From Marasmius tenuissimus (lineage: Eukaryota; Basidiomycota; Agaricomycetes; Agaricales; Marasmiaceae), in the NCBI GenBank assembly GCA_029532415.1, contig JAQOTA010000069.1, positions 1,364,001-1,428,000 of the forward strand: DNA of 64,000 nucleotides, read 5' to 3'. Both the position numbers and the translations under genes were made by a program. Positions 21,734 through 34,004 of the stretch are shown one piece after another (positions within the stretch are counted from its first letter, which is position 1; each line of letters opens with the position of its first letter). The notes beneath the pieces are model-generated. The model ran no database searches. It worked only from the letters and a program-made list of their open reading frames with translations, and had not been told where the DNA came from.

Positions 21734-24654
21734 ATGTTTCTACAGGCACGATTAACCGTTCCTTTGCTTGTCGCCGCGATTGCTCTGGCAAACCCTGCCA
21801 GCGAGCAATATGACTATGTGATCAGTATGCCTCTCGCTGTCTCTATTTCGCGTGGCAATACTGATTAGAGGCAATCTCGAAACCAGTCGGAGGGGGGACC
21901 GCAGGTCTGACTGCTGCCGCACGACTCACTGAGAACAGCAGGATTAAAGTGGCTGTCATCGAAGCAGGTGGAACGTGAGTCAAAGCTTGTTAACCCGTCT
22001 CTTACACGATAGTCTGAAACGAGTTGCTCTAGCGGTATTGGAAAGCAAGTCAAATCCCCCCTACTACCGCCGCGGTCATCTCCTTACACCTTTACCAATA
22101 GCACCAACATTACCGATCTCCGCAACCGCTACCTTCCCGCAGGCACTCAAGTAGACTGGTAAGTATGCCGGTTCTACAACTTGTGTTCGGGTCCTCAACT
22201 ATATCATCGATGACAGGGTCCTCCCAACCGTGCCCCAGATCTCTGCTGGTGGCCGAGTCTACACGCAAGTTCAAGGGAAGGCACTGGGAGGTAGCAGTGC
22301 AATCAACGGAGCCGTTTATCTGCGACCAGACGCTCGTGAGTTCGACGCTATCGAGGGCCTCGGCGCAAAGGGATGGTGAGAATCCGTATGATTCCCGAAA
22401 CCTGAACCGGCGTTGACTCGACTGTCTCATTAGGACTTGGGAAAAGTTCTTGGAATATTTCAAGCGCAGCGAACACTTTACCACCACCGGCGAGACTTTC
22501 GGGCTCGAGCCAAACACTTCAGCACATGGAACGGACGGACCTGTTCACGTTTCTTTCCAGCATGATATCTCTAGGCAAGTGGACAGGGAGGCTCCCGAAT
22601 GGACTAAAATGATGACTTACTGTTGTTATCTTCTTAGTTTCTTCGCAGAATACGCCATCCCCACCATCCAGAGCGTCAACCAGCCATTGAACGGTGATAA
22701 CAGCGCCGGTTACACTGTCGGAGCCACACCTCAACAAGTGGTTCGTTATCTCCCATTCTGATGAGAAAATTGTTGTTGACGCATGTTCGCAGTCCGTCTA
22801 TGATGGGACATACAACAGATCCTACGCTGCCAATGCCTACTGTAAGTGAAGACTTTTCGTTACCGGAAATTGCCCTAATTGTCTGCCCTAGATTTCCCGA
22901 ACCAGAACCGAGAAAACTTGAAGGTCTTCACCGATAGCTTGGTCTCCAAGATCGTTTGGGGCGAAAATGAGAATGGTCTCGCTGTCGCAACCGGAGTAGA
23001 ATACATCGCTGAGAATGGAACGGAGTCCTTGGTATGTCTCGTCCTCGGAGCCTTTCCACGCATCTCTGATCTCTCCCATAGAACGCCAAGAACGTTATCG
23101 TCAGTGCAGGTGCATTGAACACACCCAAGGTCCTCGAGCTCAGCGGCATTGGTGAAGCTTCCCGCCTTGAGAGGTGAGTGACTATCTTTTGAGATGATGC
23201 GTCACGAATGTATGAATGCTTATGCGTAACGACCTAGCCTTGGTATTGATGTCAAGGTCGACAACGCGGGGGTTGGTAACAATCTGCAGAACCGTATGTG
23301 CTCTCTGCTGTTTTCTTGAGATAGCTGACTCAACGGTTTCTTCTAGAGCTCGGTGTCAATATCCTGTTCAAGCTAAAGGAAGGCGTTGTCAAGGGACCTG
23401 AGACCCAAGCACCAATTATCGACCTTGTCGCGGCTCAACAAGTCCTTACTGAAGAGGATCAGGCCAACTCTGCTGAGATTCTATCGACACCTGTGAGTGG
23501 TTCAGTCCCGGACGCCCAGAAATTAGTATTGACTCCCTCGTTACCAGAATGACGCGATTTCTCAGACTCAATTTGATGCCTTGAAGAAGCTTATCGCCGA
23601 CGGTCTTCCTCAGACTGAGATCAACTGGGTACTTTCGAATCTGCGAACTGCCCCCACTCCGTTTGCTAATGCTTCTACACAGAGTTTGCAAAACAGCTCC
23701 GATGGAACAATTACACTCCAATTTTACACCACAACCCTTCATACCTTCTCTCGTGGTTTCGTCGTAGGTGTCAAATCTTCGTCGCGATTCATATGTTGCT
23801 GAATGTATGGCTTGTCATTCAATCAGCATGCCAACTCTTCAGACCCTCAGACAAAGCCCATCGTTAACCCCGACTAGTAAGTTTGACTGCCATCTCGCCG
23901 TGTGACTGTACTCACCACTTCCTTAGCTTGTCCTCGAAGCACGATTTGTTCTACCTCGCGAGGTCTGTCCTCTATGTTCGCAACTACACTGCCACGGAAC
24001 CGCTCGCCAGCCTCATCGAATGTACGCTCGGCTTTCACTGGCACCCGCCATACTCGCTGACCCCGTTTTCACAGCTGAGACTGCGCCTGGAGCTAACTAC
24101 ACTACCGCCGAGGACGTTGAACAATGGCTGATGCCCAACTTCAGGACTATGTGAGTTTCGTCCTCGAATTCCTAAGCTGTTCATTGCTGAATCTGGGTAC
24201 TTAGGTCTCACTTCGTTGGCACTTCCGCTGCGCGTAAGCATAAGAACACTTAGTCGATCGCCTCTCAAGTACTAACGTCCGTGAAATTCATCCAGTTCCC
24301 CAGGAAGACGGTGGTGTCGTCGATCCCGAGACCCTCGTGGTGGTGAGTGATCTAATCGCGATGATGTCCGTTTTTGACTCGTTTTGCTGATGTTGTTTCT
24401 CTCCAGTACGGTACTAGGTCAGTAATTTGAAGTTCGGGATTTAGGCCCATCGTTGACCCTTTATCTTCAACTCAGCAACGTGCGCGTCGCTGACTGTTCT
24501 GTCGTACCCTTGCTTCCTGGTATCCACACCGAGGTGAGTTTTTTCTGAACCATAAATACCCAACATTCGTGGCTTACGCTGATTGGAATCATAGTCAATC
24601 GCGTACGCCATCGGAGAATGGGCCGCAGATATTCTCAAGCAGGAGAGTAACTGA
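21734..24654 (+). CDS. Secreted GMC oxidoreductase 2
   Basis: Full-length paralogue of the gene at 16.5 kb with conserved intron positions. Signal peptide [22 protein letters not shown] motif [10 protein letters not shown]; signature 1 [13 protein letters not shown]; signature 2 [18 protein letters not shown]-terminal [21 protein letters not shown] and [20 protein letters not shown]. All exons join in frame to TGA at 24652-24654. Two introns use GC-AG borders: one starts GCAAGT at 22045 and ends at 22101, the other starts GCAAGT at 22575 and ends at 22637. From 23455 onward the gene lies inside the tandem duplication, and its C-terminal half recurs at 34005-35200. Substrate is unknown; aryl-alcohol-oxidase-like or glucose-oxidase-like activity is possible. 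Confidence 0.85.
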
Positions 24655-26400
24655 TTTTCCGTTACTGACATGTTTCTTCCAGTTTTTTGTTGTACCGTTT
24701 TGATACCATTAGTACTAGTAGAGCAATGACCCTCATATATTCAATTTATCTTATTCAAATTCGCAACATCTACGATGTGGGATCCATGACGATCTCTGAG
24801 TGATACCCCAATCATTTTGCCTTGAACAAATCATGGGCACCCGGCAAGCCTATCCGCACGAAGTTCAGAGTCAGGCTAGAAAATGAACGAACCTCGCTAG
24901 CGGCTAAACAATTAGAACTTCGAAGACGTGGTGGGTCTGCATAGGGCCCGTATAGTTCAAGTTTCAGTACTGAATCACCCATTCGGACCGTGTGCTTAAC
25001 TTCTTACCACTGCCAGCGACCATGTCCGAGTCATGTGATCGCGATGTACGTGCGCACTGCGGGTTATGGGCGCTAAAGCGCTTCTCTGGCAGCGACCACC
25101 ATGATGTTACAACCATGTACCATTCGCCAGTTCACAGGACTGCAGGATCAGTTGTCACAAAAACCATGCTCCTCTGTGTGCACTGGGATACACCAACTCA
25201 GACTTCTCAGCCTCCAGGCTCCAGATAACCTCCACTAGTTCGTCTCCTCTTTCTCAAGCCAACCGTCTCGGGGACTACCTAACCAACCTACACGTCAACG
25301 GTTAAGTTATCGTTTGCGGCTTGTCCGGATTCCCTCGATGACGGCCCGTATCTTGGCCTCATACCTGTATCCTCTATAAATACTCGAACTGGAGAACTGC
25401 GGGATCCTGAACGACACTGGACTGTGCCATCGGGATTCTGGATCTCCCGGCGTGCTTTGCAAGATGGCCTGACAAACTTGGGACGGATGACAGCGTCACC
25501 GTACAATTCTCGGACAACCACTTTGGCGGATATCCCCAGGGATCCCTCTAGGCTGGAGTAACGCTTTGACTCTTCATCAAGATTGGCCTCTCTCTCTCCG
25601 ACTCGCCCTTTTTGACAAGGTTATTGACTCAGAAGACACTCTGGTACTCATGAGTCGACCATGTGGGCTACGGTCCTCTCTTCGCAGTGGCTTTCAATTC
25701 TTCCAGGTTCTTCCAGTTCTGCACCGAGATCCCAGGCACTTGCGACGTGCGGTTATGGCTCCACAACGCCTTGGCCACCATCGGCAGTGTATACAGTTGA
25801 CCCGCATTGTTATCGGGGCGCTCTTTTCCAGTCTCCTTCCGGGGCTCCACTCACCTTTGTCAATGTCATGGGAGACCGGATGAGGGTGGCGACAGCCCTG
25901 AGCCGAGCACGGAGATTACTTGAAAATCATTCTAGACGGTCCACCGTCCAAGAACCTCCTTCGTCCAGTTGCTCGTAGTTGCTCGTACTAGCTCTTACTT
26001 CGCCTTGCGTCTCCTTTTCTGGGCTTTTCGTTATCTTCACGCCCCGCCAAAGCTACTCTCCGAGTTGCCAGGATCTATCAACATATCGATCCGAGCAGGT
26101 ATTGTCGTCACCCTCAACGTTCTGTGCTGTTATCGGCCATGATCTGTGACGTCGATGCAGGAAATGAATCCCCTCTCTCAGTCTCTCTCTCACACTCATC
26201 CGGGAGGAAGCTTTGTTACGTGTCTCTGCTTGTATGCTTGGGAGGAAAGGTACCCCAGATCAATGATCCTATGAAAGAAACCCGTCACGGAGCGCGGTAT
26301 TCCATTATTTCTAGCGTCCTGACGCACGAGTAACTCGGGTAGGTATCTATGCTTTGAATACACATACCACATATACGTCCTGCGGCAGCCTCAAGCTCTG
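24655..26400. other. Intergenic of copy A, diverged from copy B
   Basis: Lies between GMC 2 and the dehydrogenase promoter. The first ~600 bp match copy B only roughly (many substitutions; a ~150 bp segment of B is replaced by about 30 bp here), while the sequence from ~25.3 kb is much closer. Holds the small minus-strand gene remnant listed separately. Confidence 0.6.
25288..25905 (-). pseudogene. Small gene of unknown function, copy A (frameshifted)
   Basis: Minus-strand pieces match the copy B gene at 35.97-36.6 kb: QLYTLPMVAKALWSHNRTSQ on an upstream exon, then REIQNPDGTV. Relative to copy B there is an extra C in TATCCCCAGG (about 25,540) and a missing 8 bp piece after GACGGCAC on the minus strand, so the frame is lost and ends at 25288 in unrelated sequence. 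A donor-like GTGAGT after SPMTLTK is conserved. I do not recognise the family. Confidence 0.4.
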
Positions 26401-26408
26401 GATGGATA

Positions 26409-26569
26409 TGACGTCTCGACAGAAAATTTTTCATTTCATGAAAAAGCAGGGTGGTTCCTAAAATGGCAAGTCAATTTCATTTTTTCTGGCGGAGAGTCCG
26501 GGGAGTCTGGTGACGTCAATATTTTTGTCTCTCTCGATGACCAACTTCCGATCAAGGCTCGTATAAAAG
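26409..26569 (+). promoter_or_regulatory. Promoter of polyol dehydrogenase, copy A
   Basis: Three elements lie in order: an 8 bp inverted repeat TTTTTCAT-TTC-ATGAAAAA (26427-26445), a perfect CRE/ATF palindrome TGACGTCA (26511-26518) with a second TGACGTC at 26409, and TATAAAAG (26562-26569) 98 bp before the ATG. All are conserved in copy B. A bZIP (CREB/ATF) regulator is a reasonable inference. Confidence 0.5.
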
Positions 26570-26659
26570 ACCGACGCGACTCTCGCAGACTCGTTATCTT
26601 TCCCTCCGACCTCCACCATCTCATTGTAAATCGTCGTTCGTCACCTTTACTACACCACT

Positions 26660-28145
26660 ATGCCTCAAGGAACCATGAAAGCTCTCTGGTACAATGCGGT
26701 TCGTTATCCAGAATTTCGTTTGCACTCTTTGACGAGCTGACAGTCACCCGGTGTAGCCCAGAGATTTTGAAATTAAGCAGGTGCCCATCCCCCAGATCAA
26801 CGACGATGAAGTTCTTTTGAAAGGTACGTGCTTGCTCACTACTTCGTGGTATGTCCAAGGAGATTGACTTAGTCTGCAGTTACATGTTGTGGTTCGTACA
26901 CGGTCACGGTGCTGAGAGTTTGAGAACTGGTTGTTGACTTCTTTCGTAGGGATGTGTGGTACTGACGGTCACATTCACGATGGTACGAAGGTTTTTTTTA
27001 TTCATGTATGCTCAACATCTCAATGAATGCGTGTTATTTAGGTGAATTCATCTCAAAATTCCCGGTATGAACTCAGAATGCTATGTTCGGTCGAACTTGG
27101 AATCTCATGAAGTGCGGTTGCAGCTTATCCCTGGACACGAAGCCATCGGCACGGTTGCTGAGATGGGCAAGAACGTCAAGGGCTTCTCTACCGGTGACCG
27201 ATGTGTGGCTGATGTCGGCATTACAGTATGTGACCGTACATCATTGTGAGCTCACTATTCCTGATCCCTCGTTATCTTTAGTGTGGCAACTGCTTCTATT
27301 GCCGCCGTGGCCAATCTCTTCTTTGTGAAGACTTCAACGCCTGTGGTGTTACCAAGGATGGTGGTTTCGCAGAGTACATCAAATAGTACGTTCGCATGGT
27401 GAAAGGTTGCCGTACGGTATTGATCTCGTTTTCACAGCCACCAAAGCAAGCTCTACAAGATCAAGAACCTCACCGACGAAGAATCCACCCTCCTTGAACC
27501 CGCTGCTTGTGCTATCCACGGCCTCGATAAACTCAACCCGCCCGTTGGTATCGAGGTTCTCTTGCTCGGAGCGGGACCTACCGGTCTCATCCTCGCTCAA
27601 CTGTTGAAGCAGAATGGCGCTTCCCGAGTTGTCATTGCTGCCAACAAGGGTATCAAGATGGACATCGCCAAAGATCTCGAAGCCGCCGACGAGTACATCG
27701 AACTCGACCGACAAAACCCTGAGGCTCAATGGCAGAAGCTGAAAGATGATAACCCCTACGGCTTCGATGTTGTTGTTGAGGCCACTGGTGTTGAGAAGCT
27801 CGCCAACGAGAGTATCAACTACGTCAGAAGGGGTGGAACTTTGATGATCTACGGTGTGTACGAGAACAAGGCTCTCGTTCACTGGCCACCATCCAAAATT
27901 TTCGGTGATGAAATCAGAGTGAGTTCCGTCTTGTTGACTAGTGGAACCATGGCTTACCGAAGTTTTCGCAGATCATCGGTTCATTCTCGCAAACCTTCTG
28001 CTTCCCTCGTGCTGTCGCTTACCTCGATAGCGGCAAAGTCAAAGTCAAAGGCATGGTCACCGATGTGTACAAGCTCGAAGACTTCCAGTCCGCTCTTGAC
28101 AAGATGAACAGCCGAGGGGCATTGAAGATTGCCATCAAGCCATAG
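26660..28145 (+). CDS. Zinc-dependent alcohol/polyol dehydrogenase, copy A
   Basis: Medium-chain dehydrogenase (GroES-like fold plus Rossmann domain), ~350 residues in about seven exons. The start [13 protein letters not shown] has ATG at 26660. Catalytic zinc ligands are visible in [13 protein letters not shown] (Cys) and PGHEAIG (His-Glu); the structural zinc loop is [15 protein letters not shown]; the nucleotide motif is [12 protein letters not shown]. The [11 protein letters not shown] and [19 protein letters not shown] patterns are closest to fungal D-arabinitol dehydrogenases, enzymes interconverting arabinitol with ribulose or xylulose. Substrate assignment is inference from memory of that family. 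Introns are 50-65 bp, all with GT-AG ends. Coding sequence is nearly identical to copy B. Confidence 0.85.
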
Positions 28146-28501
28146 AATTAAAAGTAATTATGTGTATGTATGTATTCCTACGGCCAGGAGATTCCTGTAT
28201 ACCTCCATGTACCTGTAATTTTAGAACGTTTAATGAGCTCTTGTCATACCATCCACGTACTGATAGCCGTTTGTGAGGCCGGGGAACTTGAACGAGCGCG
28301 TCGCGACGCGCGTCTATGCCGAAAACAGGACGTGATCACTATTACGTCTCTCGTGACCACTTTTTTCTCTCCCCCGTACTACCACTACCCCCACTCCGTT
28401 TACGCGTTCGGCGCGCTCGACATCGACCCTGTATAGCATGTTGTGAAGTTCAAGCTTGGTGCCAGAAACAGAAGAAAAGAAACGTTCTTAAAACCAGTAT
28501 T

Positions 28502-30078
28502 ATGCACTCGGATGGTGCATCTCGAGTGTCTAATGACGATGTTACATCCAATACGGATTCCGTGCTGACTCTGAAGGGCGCCGTTCAGGATATCGCTTTT
28601 GGAAGTGTGAGTACATAGTCTTCAGAATCTTTCAATGCGGCGCTGACAGAATCCGTGACAAGCTAGCTGGGATGGTCTCCGAGCTATTCGAATATCCGTT
28701 TGATTTAGCCAAAGTTCGACTTCAATCCCAATTACTCTCTGCGGGTCAGCCAACGTTCAAAGGGCCATTGGACTGTCTCGTCAAGACATGGAAGGAAGAA
28801 GGAGTGAGAGGGTTGTATCGGGTGAGTTTGAATACTGATACTACCTTGAACTGAGGTTCTGAAAAATCCCCGTCATTGCTTTGCTAGGGCCTCACAGTTC
28901 CACTAGTCGGTTCGATGGCAGAAACAGCCGCAATTTTTCTGGCGTATAACTCTTTTCAAAATGCGATATACCGGTATTATGGCCAGAGTCCCTCGGACGG
29001 GAACCGTGAACCATTATCTATCACTCAACTAGGCCTGGCTGCTGCAGGTGCTGGCGCCATGGGCAGTTTCATCATGTCAGTTCATTTACTCAAGGCCCCG
29101 ACATACGCACTGTTCTCATTTTTTTTCTGACTCAGAACACCCATTGAACTCGTGAAGTGCAAACTACAAGTCCAAATGATGTCCACACACACACCGAGTC
29201 GAATCCCGATACAGGCAGTGTCACCCAAAGTTCTCGCAGAGATTGCGAGTACCCCAACCTCTCCATTCCTTCACGCTCAATCAAAGTCGAATCCTCCCGC
29301 TCCTCGTCACCCTAGACCCCACTTTGACCCGCACCTCATCGACCAAGAAATCGTCAAGGCCACGCCTCATCCACCCAAGCCCCCTCCGCTGACCACGGCT
29401 TCTGCTCCAGGGCCCGTGTCTATCACCCGAAATATCATTCGGACCAACGGCTTCCGAGGTCTCTGGCTCGGACACACTGGGACCGTATTGCGTGATACAG
29501 GCGGTACCGCTGTCTGGTTTGCCTCGAAGGAATGGATAGGAAGGGTTCTCCGAGCGCGTCGCCAGACCTCCCCCGATGATCCAATACCTCAAACGCTCTT
29601 ACCTTGGGAATCTGCCGTGGCTGGTGCACTCTCCGGTGCAATATGTACCGTAGCTCTGTACCCAGCCGACACGGTGAAGAGCGCAGTACAGACTGAGGAA
29701 GAGTTGAGGGAGTACAGGAAGAGTGGAGCATCGGCTGCTCGGGAATGGTCTGCGAATCATGGTCACCATCATACGAGCACGAAGATGGCCGGGAGTGGAA
29801 ACAGTGGATTTGAAGGATCGCCACTCTCGACTAGCTCAACAAAGTCGACTAGTCGGCATCATACTTCTGGTCCGAAAGCCACACCCTCTTCGTTGCTGAG
29901 AGCATCGTTGTCCTCCGCGATACCGAGAAGCTCATTCATTCAGACGTTCAGGAAAATCTATTCGACTCATGGCCTACAAGGCCTCTATTCTGGATGCGGG
30001 ATGACGATGGCTCGAGCGATTCCAAGTAGTGGGATTGTGTTTGTGGTGTACGATGGATTAACGGCCTGGTTTGCGTAG
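28502..30078 (+). CDS. Mitochondrial carrier, ornithine-transporter type, copy A
   Basis: Mitochondrial carrier family protein with three repeats, each with its P-x-[DE]-x-x-[KR] signature: YPFDLAKVRLQSQ, TPIELVKCKLQVQ and YPADTVKSAVQ. The first and second are close to the yeast ORT1 / Aspergillus AmcB ornithine carriers, which exchange ornithine across the inner membrane for arginine synthesis. The matrix loop between repeats is unusually long and rich in S/T/P/H (residues between KCKLQVQ and RTNGFRGLW, plus a second insert after EELREYRKSG). About four exons; one intron appears to use AAG as acceptor before LAGMVSE. Lies ~350 bp downstream of the dehydrogenase on the same strand. Confidence 0.8.
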
Positions 30079-30386
30079 AATGTTTACATGGGCTATTCTC
30101 TGCCTCTCCAAAACCCCTCTTGGCTTACGCACACCTTTATACGATATACATACCAAGATCTTACGCGGGATCTGCGACACTTAGACGTATATTAGACTAC
30201 ATACCTTTACAGCGACATAATCCATACCATCATCACCTGTCATACGAAAAGTCATTCACTGTCAGCGTTCAGACGATGGATTTGAATACAAAGAGTTGTC
30301 ATCGCATTTTATGTCACTGACTATCTGACCATGTACATGTTGATTGGTGGTATCTGCGAGTCCAAATTGGTACATGGTTCACGACT

Positions 30387-32913
30387 TTACATTCCCTTCC
30401 TCCAAAGCTCTCCCCTCCTGCTCCACTGGTGTCCACCGGAAACAGGACCTTCCCGAAGCTTCTCAAGGTACAACATCTCTGAGAGCTGCTTGTAAACGAA
30501 GATCAAGTTCAGGTGAGAGTTGATACGATGATCAGCATCGGTGAACCACTGGCTATGCATCTGTTCAGGGCTCACTCCCTCCCTCACAAGGAGGTCGGTG
30601 AGATAAGCAGCGTGCTGGAAATGAACATTATCATCACCAGTTCCATGCTGGATGAGGAACCCTCCAGTGATGTTCTTAAACCCAGCGGTACGCGTGATAG
30701 AAGACTCGTTGTACCCAGCACCGTTCGTCGATGGAAGTTTCATGTACCGCTCAGTGTACATCGAGTCGTAGAGGCGCCAATCTGTGACGGGAGCAGTGAT
30801 AAGCCCCAAGCTGAATGCGCCAGAGTCCGTCTCGACAACTTTCGCAGTCAGGTAACCACCATAACTCCAACCCCAGATGACGATGTGGTCAGCGTCGACG
30901 TAGGAGCGGGTGGCAGCGTAATGACGGGCCGCGTTCACTTGGTCCTCCGCCTCGAATTTGCCGAGCTGCTTGCTGACGAGACTCCTGAATTCTCGCCCTT
31001 TGAAACCGGTGCCTCGTCCGTCAAGGGCGACGTGAATGTATTCCAACTCGGGATCGGAGCCGACGTAGGCCTCCCAACCAACTCTCTTGTAGGTCTTTGA
31101 GACCTCCTGAGCACCTGGACCGCCGTAGATATCGAATAGGACGGGATACTTCTTCGAAGGATCGAAGTTTGCGGGCAGGCGTTCAATGAAGTTAAGAGAG
31201 TATCCCGGGGTAGATTCGTTGAACGTCGTCCACGAGATCTTGGGAAGGGTGTACTCCGCAAGTTTTTCCCGGAGCACGGCATTGTCTTCGACTGACCTGA
31301 TCAGCTCGGGTACAACAGACGACGAGTTGGTCGAATTGCCGACAGAGTAAAGCTCCTGGTGAGGGATCTCAGGTCCAGAGTACGTGAGGAGGTAGAAACC
31401 ACCCTCAGACGAGAACGAAGCGGACCAGTATCCTGGCTTAGTGTCATCGACAAGGGGGGTCTTCTCGCCGGTGAGCATGCTGACAGCGTAGACATGCCTC
31501 TCGGTCGAGTCGTGTTCGGTTGACTGGTAGTAAACCAATCCACGCGCAGTGTCGACCTTGAGGATGGCCGAAACCTCCCACTCTCCCTTGGTCAGAGCTT
31601 TAGGCTCTCCGCCTTGTACAGGGAAGAGGTAAATGTGCATCCAGCCATTCTCGTCTGACAAGTCGACATAGTAGGTTTCCGTCGAATTCGAATCCAAGGC
31701 ACCGACATATTGGATGGCGAGATTGTCGTCAATCCACCCATCCGTCCCGTCTCTGTCTCTGACCACCTTGCCCTCTCCAGACTCGACATCGACCAAGAAA
31801 AGCTTCTCTAGGTCCTGCACCCGGTTGAAGGTTCGGAAGATGACGTTCTCGTGGTCCTCGGTGACCCAAGCGACCTCTCCGATGATCACCTCATCCTCCG
31901 GGAACGTCTCTCCTGCAAAGTCGATCTTGGTCAACGCATCAGATGGGCTGGTGCCGTTGAGGACAGCTGATACGTGGAGGAGCCAAAACTCGACTGTGGG
32001 GTTCGTAGTTCCGACCTTGGGGTATCGAATGGGGAGTTCATCGGGGTATGAAGGCGCGATTTTCGCGGCGGGGCGGTCCATAAAGTATTGAATTGTGTAT
32101 GTGTCCACACCTGTCTCGTCAAAGCGAAGGAACGCGAGGTATTCGCCATCGGGGGAAAACCAAAGCGTGAAGCGATCGCCGAAGATTTCTAAAAGCCGAA
32201 CGTATCAATATGCCATATGACGGGCAAATATGTGTTGTATATGTCGTACCTTCCTCATAAACCCAGTCCGGAATGCCGTTGAAGACATCACGCGTTCCAT
32301 CAGTCGTGATGCGGGTCACTTCGCCGTTGCTCCAGAGATACAAGTCATTCTGCCTCACGAACGCGATCGTGTCGCCCGCATTTGACCAGGTCGCGTACTG
32401 AATTTCGCCATCCTGGTCGTCAACGAGAGGGGTAGCAGAGCCTGCTTCACGGTTGAAGACCCAGTACGAAGCGTTGTAGGAGTGCCTCCTGTGGTGTTCA
32501 CAATGCATTCAGGGACAGCTCATACTCGATATGAAATGGTTTACGCACCATTGCTTCGTGTAGTTAGTCGAGAAGAGCACATTTTCCCTGCTTCCTTGGA
32601 TTTCGTAGTCATAATAGTTGATACCAAGCTGCCCGGCATTCACGAAGACCTCTGTTTCATTGTTCAACACGTTCGCAAAGACCAGATCGTTCGTGGTTTG
32701 GTCTTGAACAATGTACGTCCCATCGTTCTCTGCCGAAGTCCAGGTGTAGGAAGTGGACCGAGGCGTGAAGTTTCCTGAAAACACGTCCTGGAACGTGATG
32801 AGCTTTTGCGCTGAGGCTGCTGAGGCCAACGCGACCACTGCTGTCCACTACAAGGAATAAGTGAATGAGAACAAATTTCTATCACCACAGTTGGATGATT
32901 TGCATACCTTCAT
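30387..32913 (-). CDS. Secreted dipeptidyl-peptidase IV (S9B), copy A
   Basis: About 780 residues in four exons. Exon 1 encodes only Met-Lys; exon 2 completes a signal peptide (MKWTAVVALASAASAQ) and begins the beta-propeller. Exon 3 contains the family-specific DWVYEE double glutamate that binds the substrate N-terminus. Exon 4 carries the alpha/beta hydrolase with nucleophile WGWSYGG, the aspartate in HGTGDDNVH and the histidine in DADHRI. It should cleave X-Pro or X-Ala dipeptides from peptide N-termini outside the cell. There is no transmembrane anchor beyond the signal peptide, and several N-x-S/T sites fit secretion. Convergent with the carrier gene (309 bp apart). Differs from copy B at only a few residues. 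Confidence 0.9.
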
Positions 32914-32989
32914 GATGGAAGAGAAGTATGGGGCCTTGGGTGAACGAGTTGGATGGCGGCATGGTCATAAGGCGGTCGCGAAATGCGGC

Positions 32990-33720
32990 TCCATATGCAG
33001 CTCTTGATGCCAAGTATTAGAACTAGATAAGGAAGTCGGGACTAATCATGCATTGTGGTTGAATTCAAGCACAAATTGAATGTGCGGGGTGGATGATGGC
33101 GTTATTTGACAAGGGGCATCGTGCCCTGAGAGTAGAACTTGCCATCTTGAACAGGCGCTTAGCCTCGGCGCCAAACCAGGACCACCTGCGTCTGCACTCT
33201 TGGCCGGTTTGAGCGTCCCAACAGACACCAGGTTCTGAGAGGGAATCACGACCACAATGGGCAGAGTATACCATGAGCTCGTACTTCAGTTACCAGCAGC
33301 ACACGCGCCCGACCCCCACAGTCAATTCTTATTCAGCTTCGTTTTATGCGATACTCATCTGTATGGCTTATGACATGGCGTAGTATGGCATGGGCCAGAT
33401 GGTATACCTTTCACGCAAATTTAGGAACCTTCCCGATATTTCCGCAATTGTACAGGAACCTGACCTTGAGAAATGATGGTGGCTCAGTCTTGAGCTTGAG
33501 TCTTGGGAACCGGACGGCTCTCGTCGTAACAAACTCCAAATTGCAACTTATATTAGTTCAAGGTGCGTATGCTATATCTCAAGCCGTCGCTATCTAGTAT
33601 CCAGGAACCCTAGAGAAGTCATGAGTTCGATGCTCGGCAGGAACACACGTCGTATGTAGCTTACCAACCGCTGCATCTCATGTATACCCACTCTCCTCAC
33701 CAGGAACACTAGCCAATATT
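32990..33720. other. Intergenic downstream region of copy A
   Basis: Between the peptidase promoter and the truncated hypothetical gene; nearly identical to 43,676-44,406. No gene is seen. Confidence 0.5.
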
Positions 33721-34004
33721 CTAGTCACTCGTCTTCCGTTGGCGTGTTTCTGCAGTCTGCGCTTTGTAGTTCGGAGGCGAGTCTGACGCCTCGCAGATGG
33801 CATGTCGAGTAAACAGGAGAGTATAGCCTTGAGTGTCATTGACAAGATGAACGGACGAACTATGGATGCTACGTACTCGATTGAATTCTCGACTATACCA
33901 GGTTCGGCCTGTTGTTGTGTGCATGTGGCCAACGGTGGCCCATAAACAGGTATGGTACGAGGCGAAAGGTCGGTCGGTCGCTATGTGTTGCGCCCTTCGC
34001 GCAC
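33721..34004 (-). pseudogene. 3' fragment of hypothetical gene, cut at duplication junction
   Basis: The minus-strand frame ending QKAQTAETRQRKTSD-like at 33721 matches the last ~95 codons of the gene at 44407-45118. At 34004 it is joined tail-to-middle with the GMC fragment of copy B, so its 5' two thirds are absent here. A by-product of the duplication. Confidence 0.75.

Larger units (their letters stand above)
23455..34004 (+). repeat. Tandem duplication, copy A (10,550 bp)
   Basis: Begins inside GMC gene 2 at AGGATCAGGCC and ends CTTCGCGCAC at 34004, where the same AGGATCAGGCC starts copy B. Contains the GMC 2 C-terminus, a small minus-strand gene remnant, polyol dehydrogenase, carrier, DPP-IV and a truncated 3' part of the hypothetical gene. 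Copy B is 10,686 bp; the length difference arises mostly between 24.99 and 25.1 kb. Confidence 0.95.

Noticed and set aside
27379..27882. Long antisense frame over the dehydrogenase (and 38071-38574)
   Set aside because: Mirror of codon bias in the real exon; no start context or family similarity.
30513..31100. Plus-strand frame of 195 codons over DPP-IV
   Set aside because: Shadow of the peptidase exon; identical situation in copy B.
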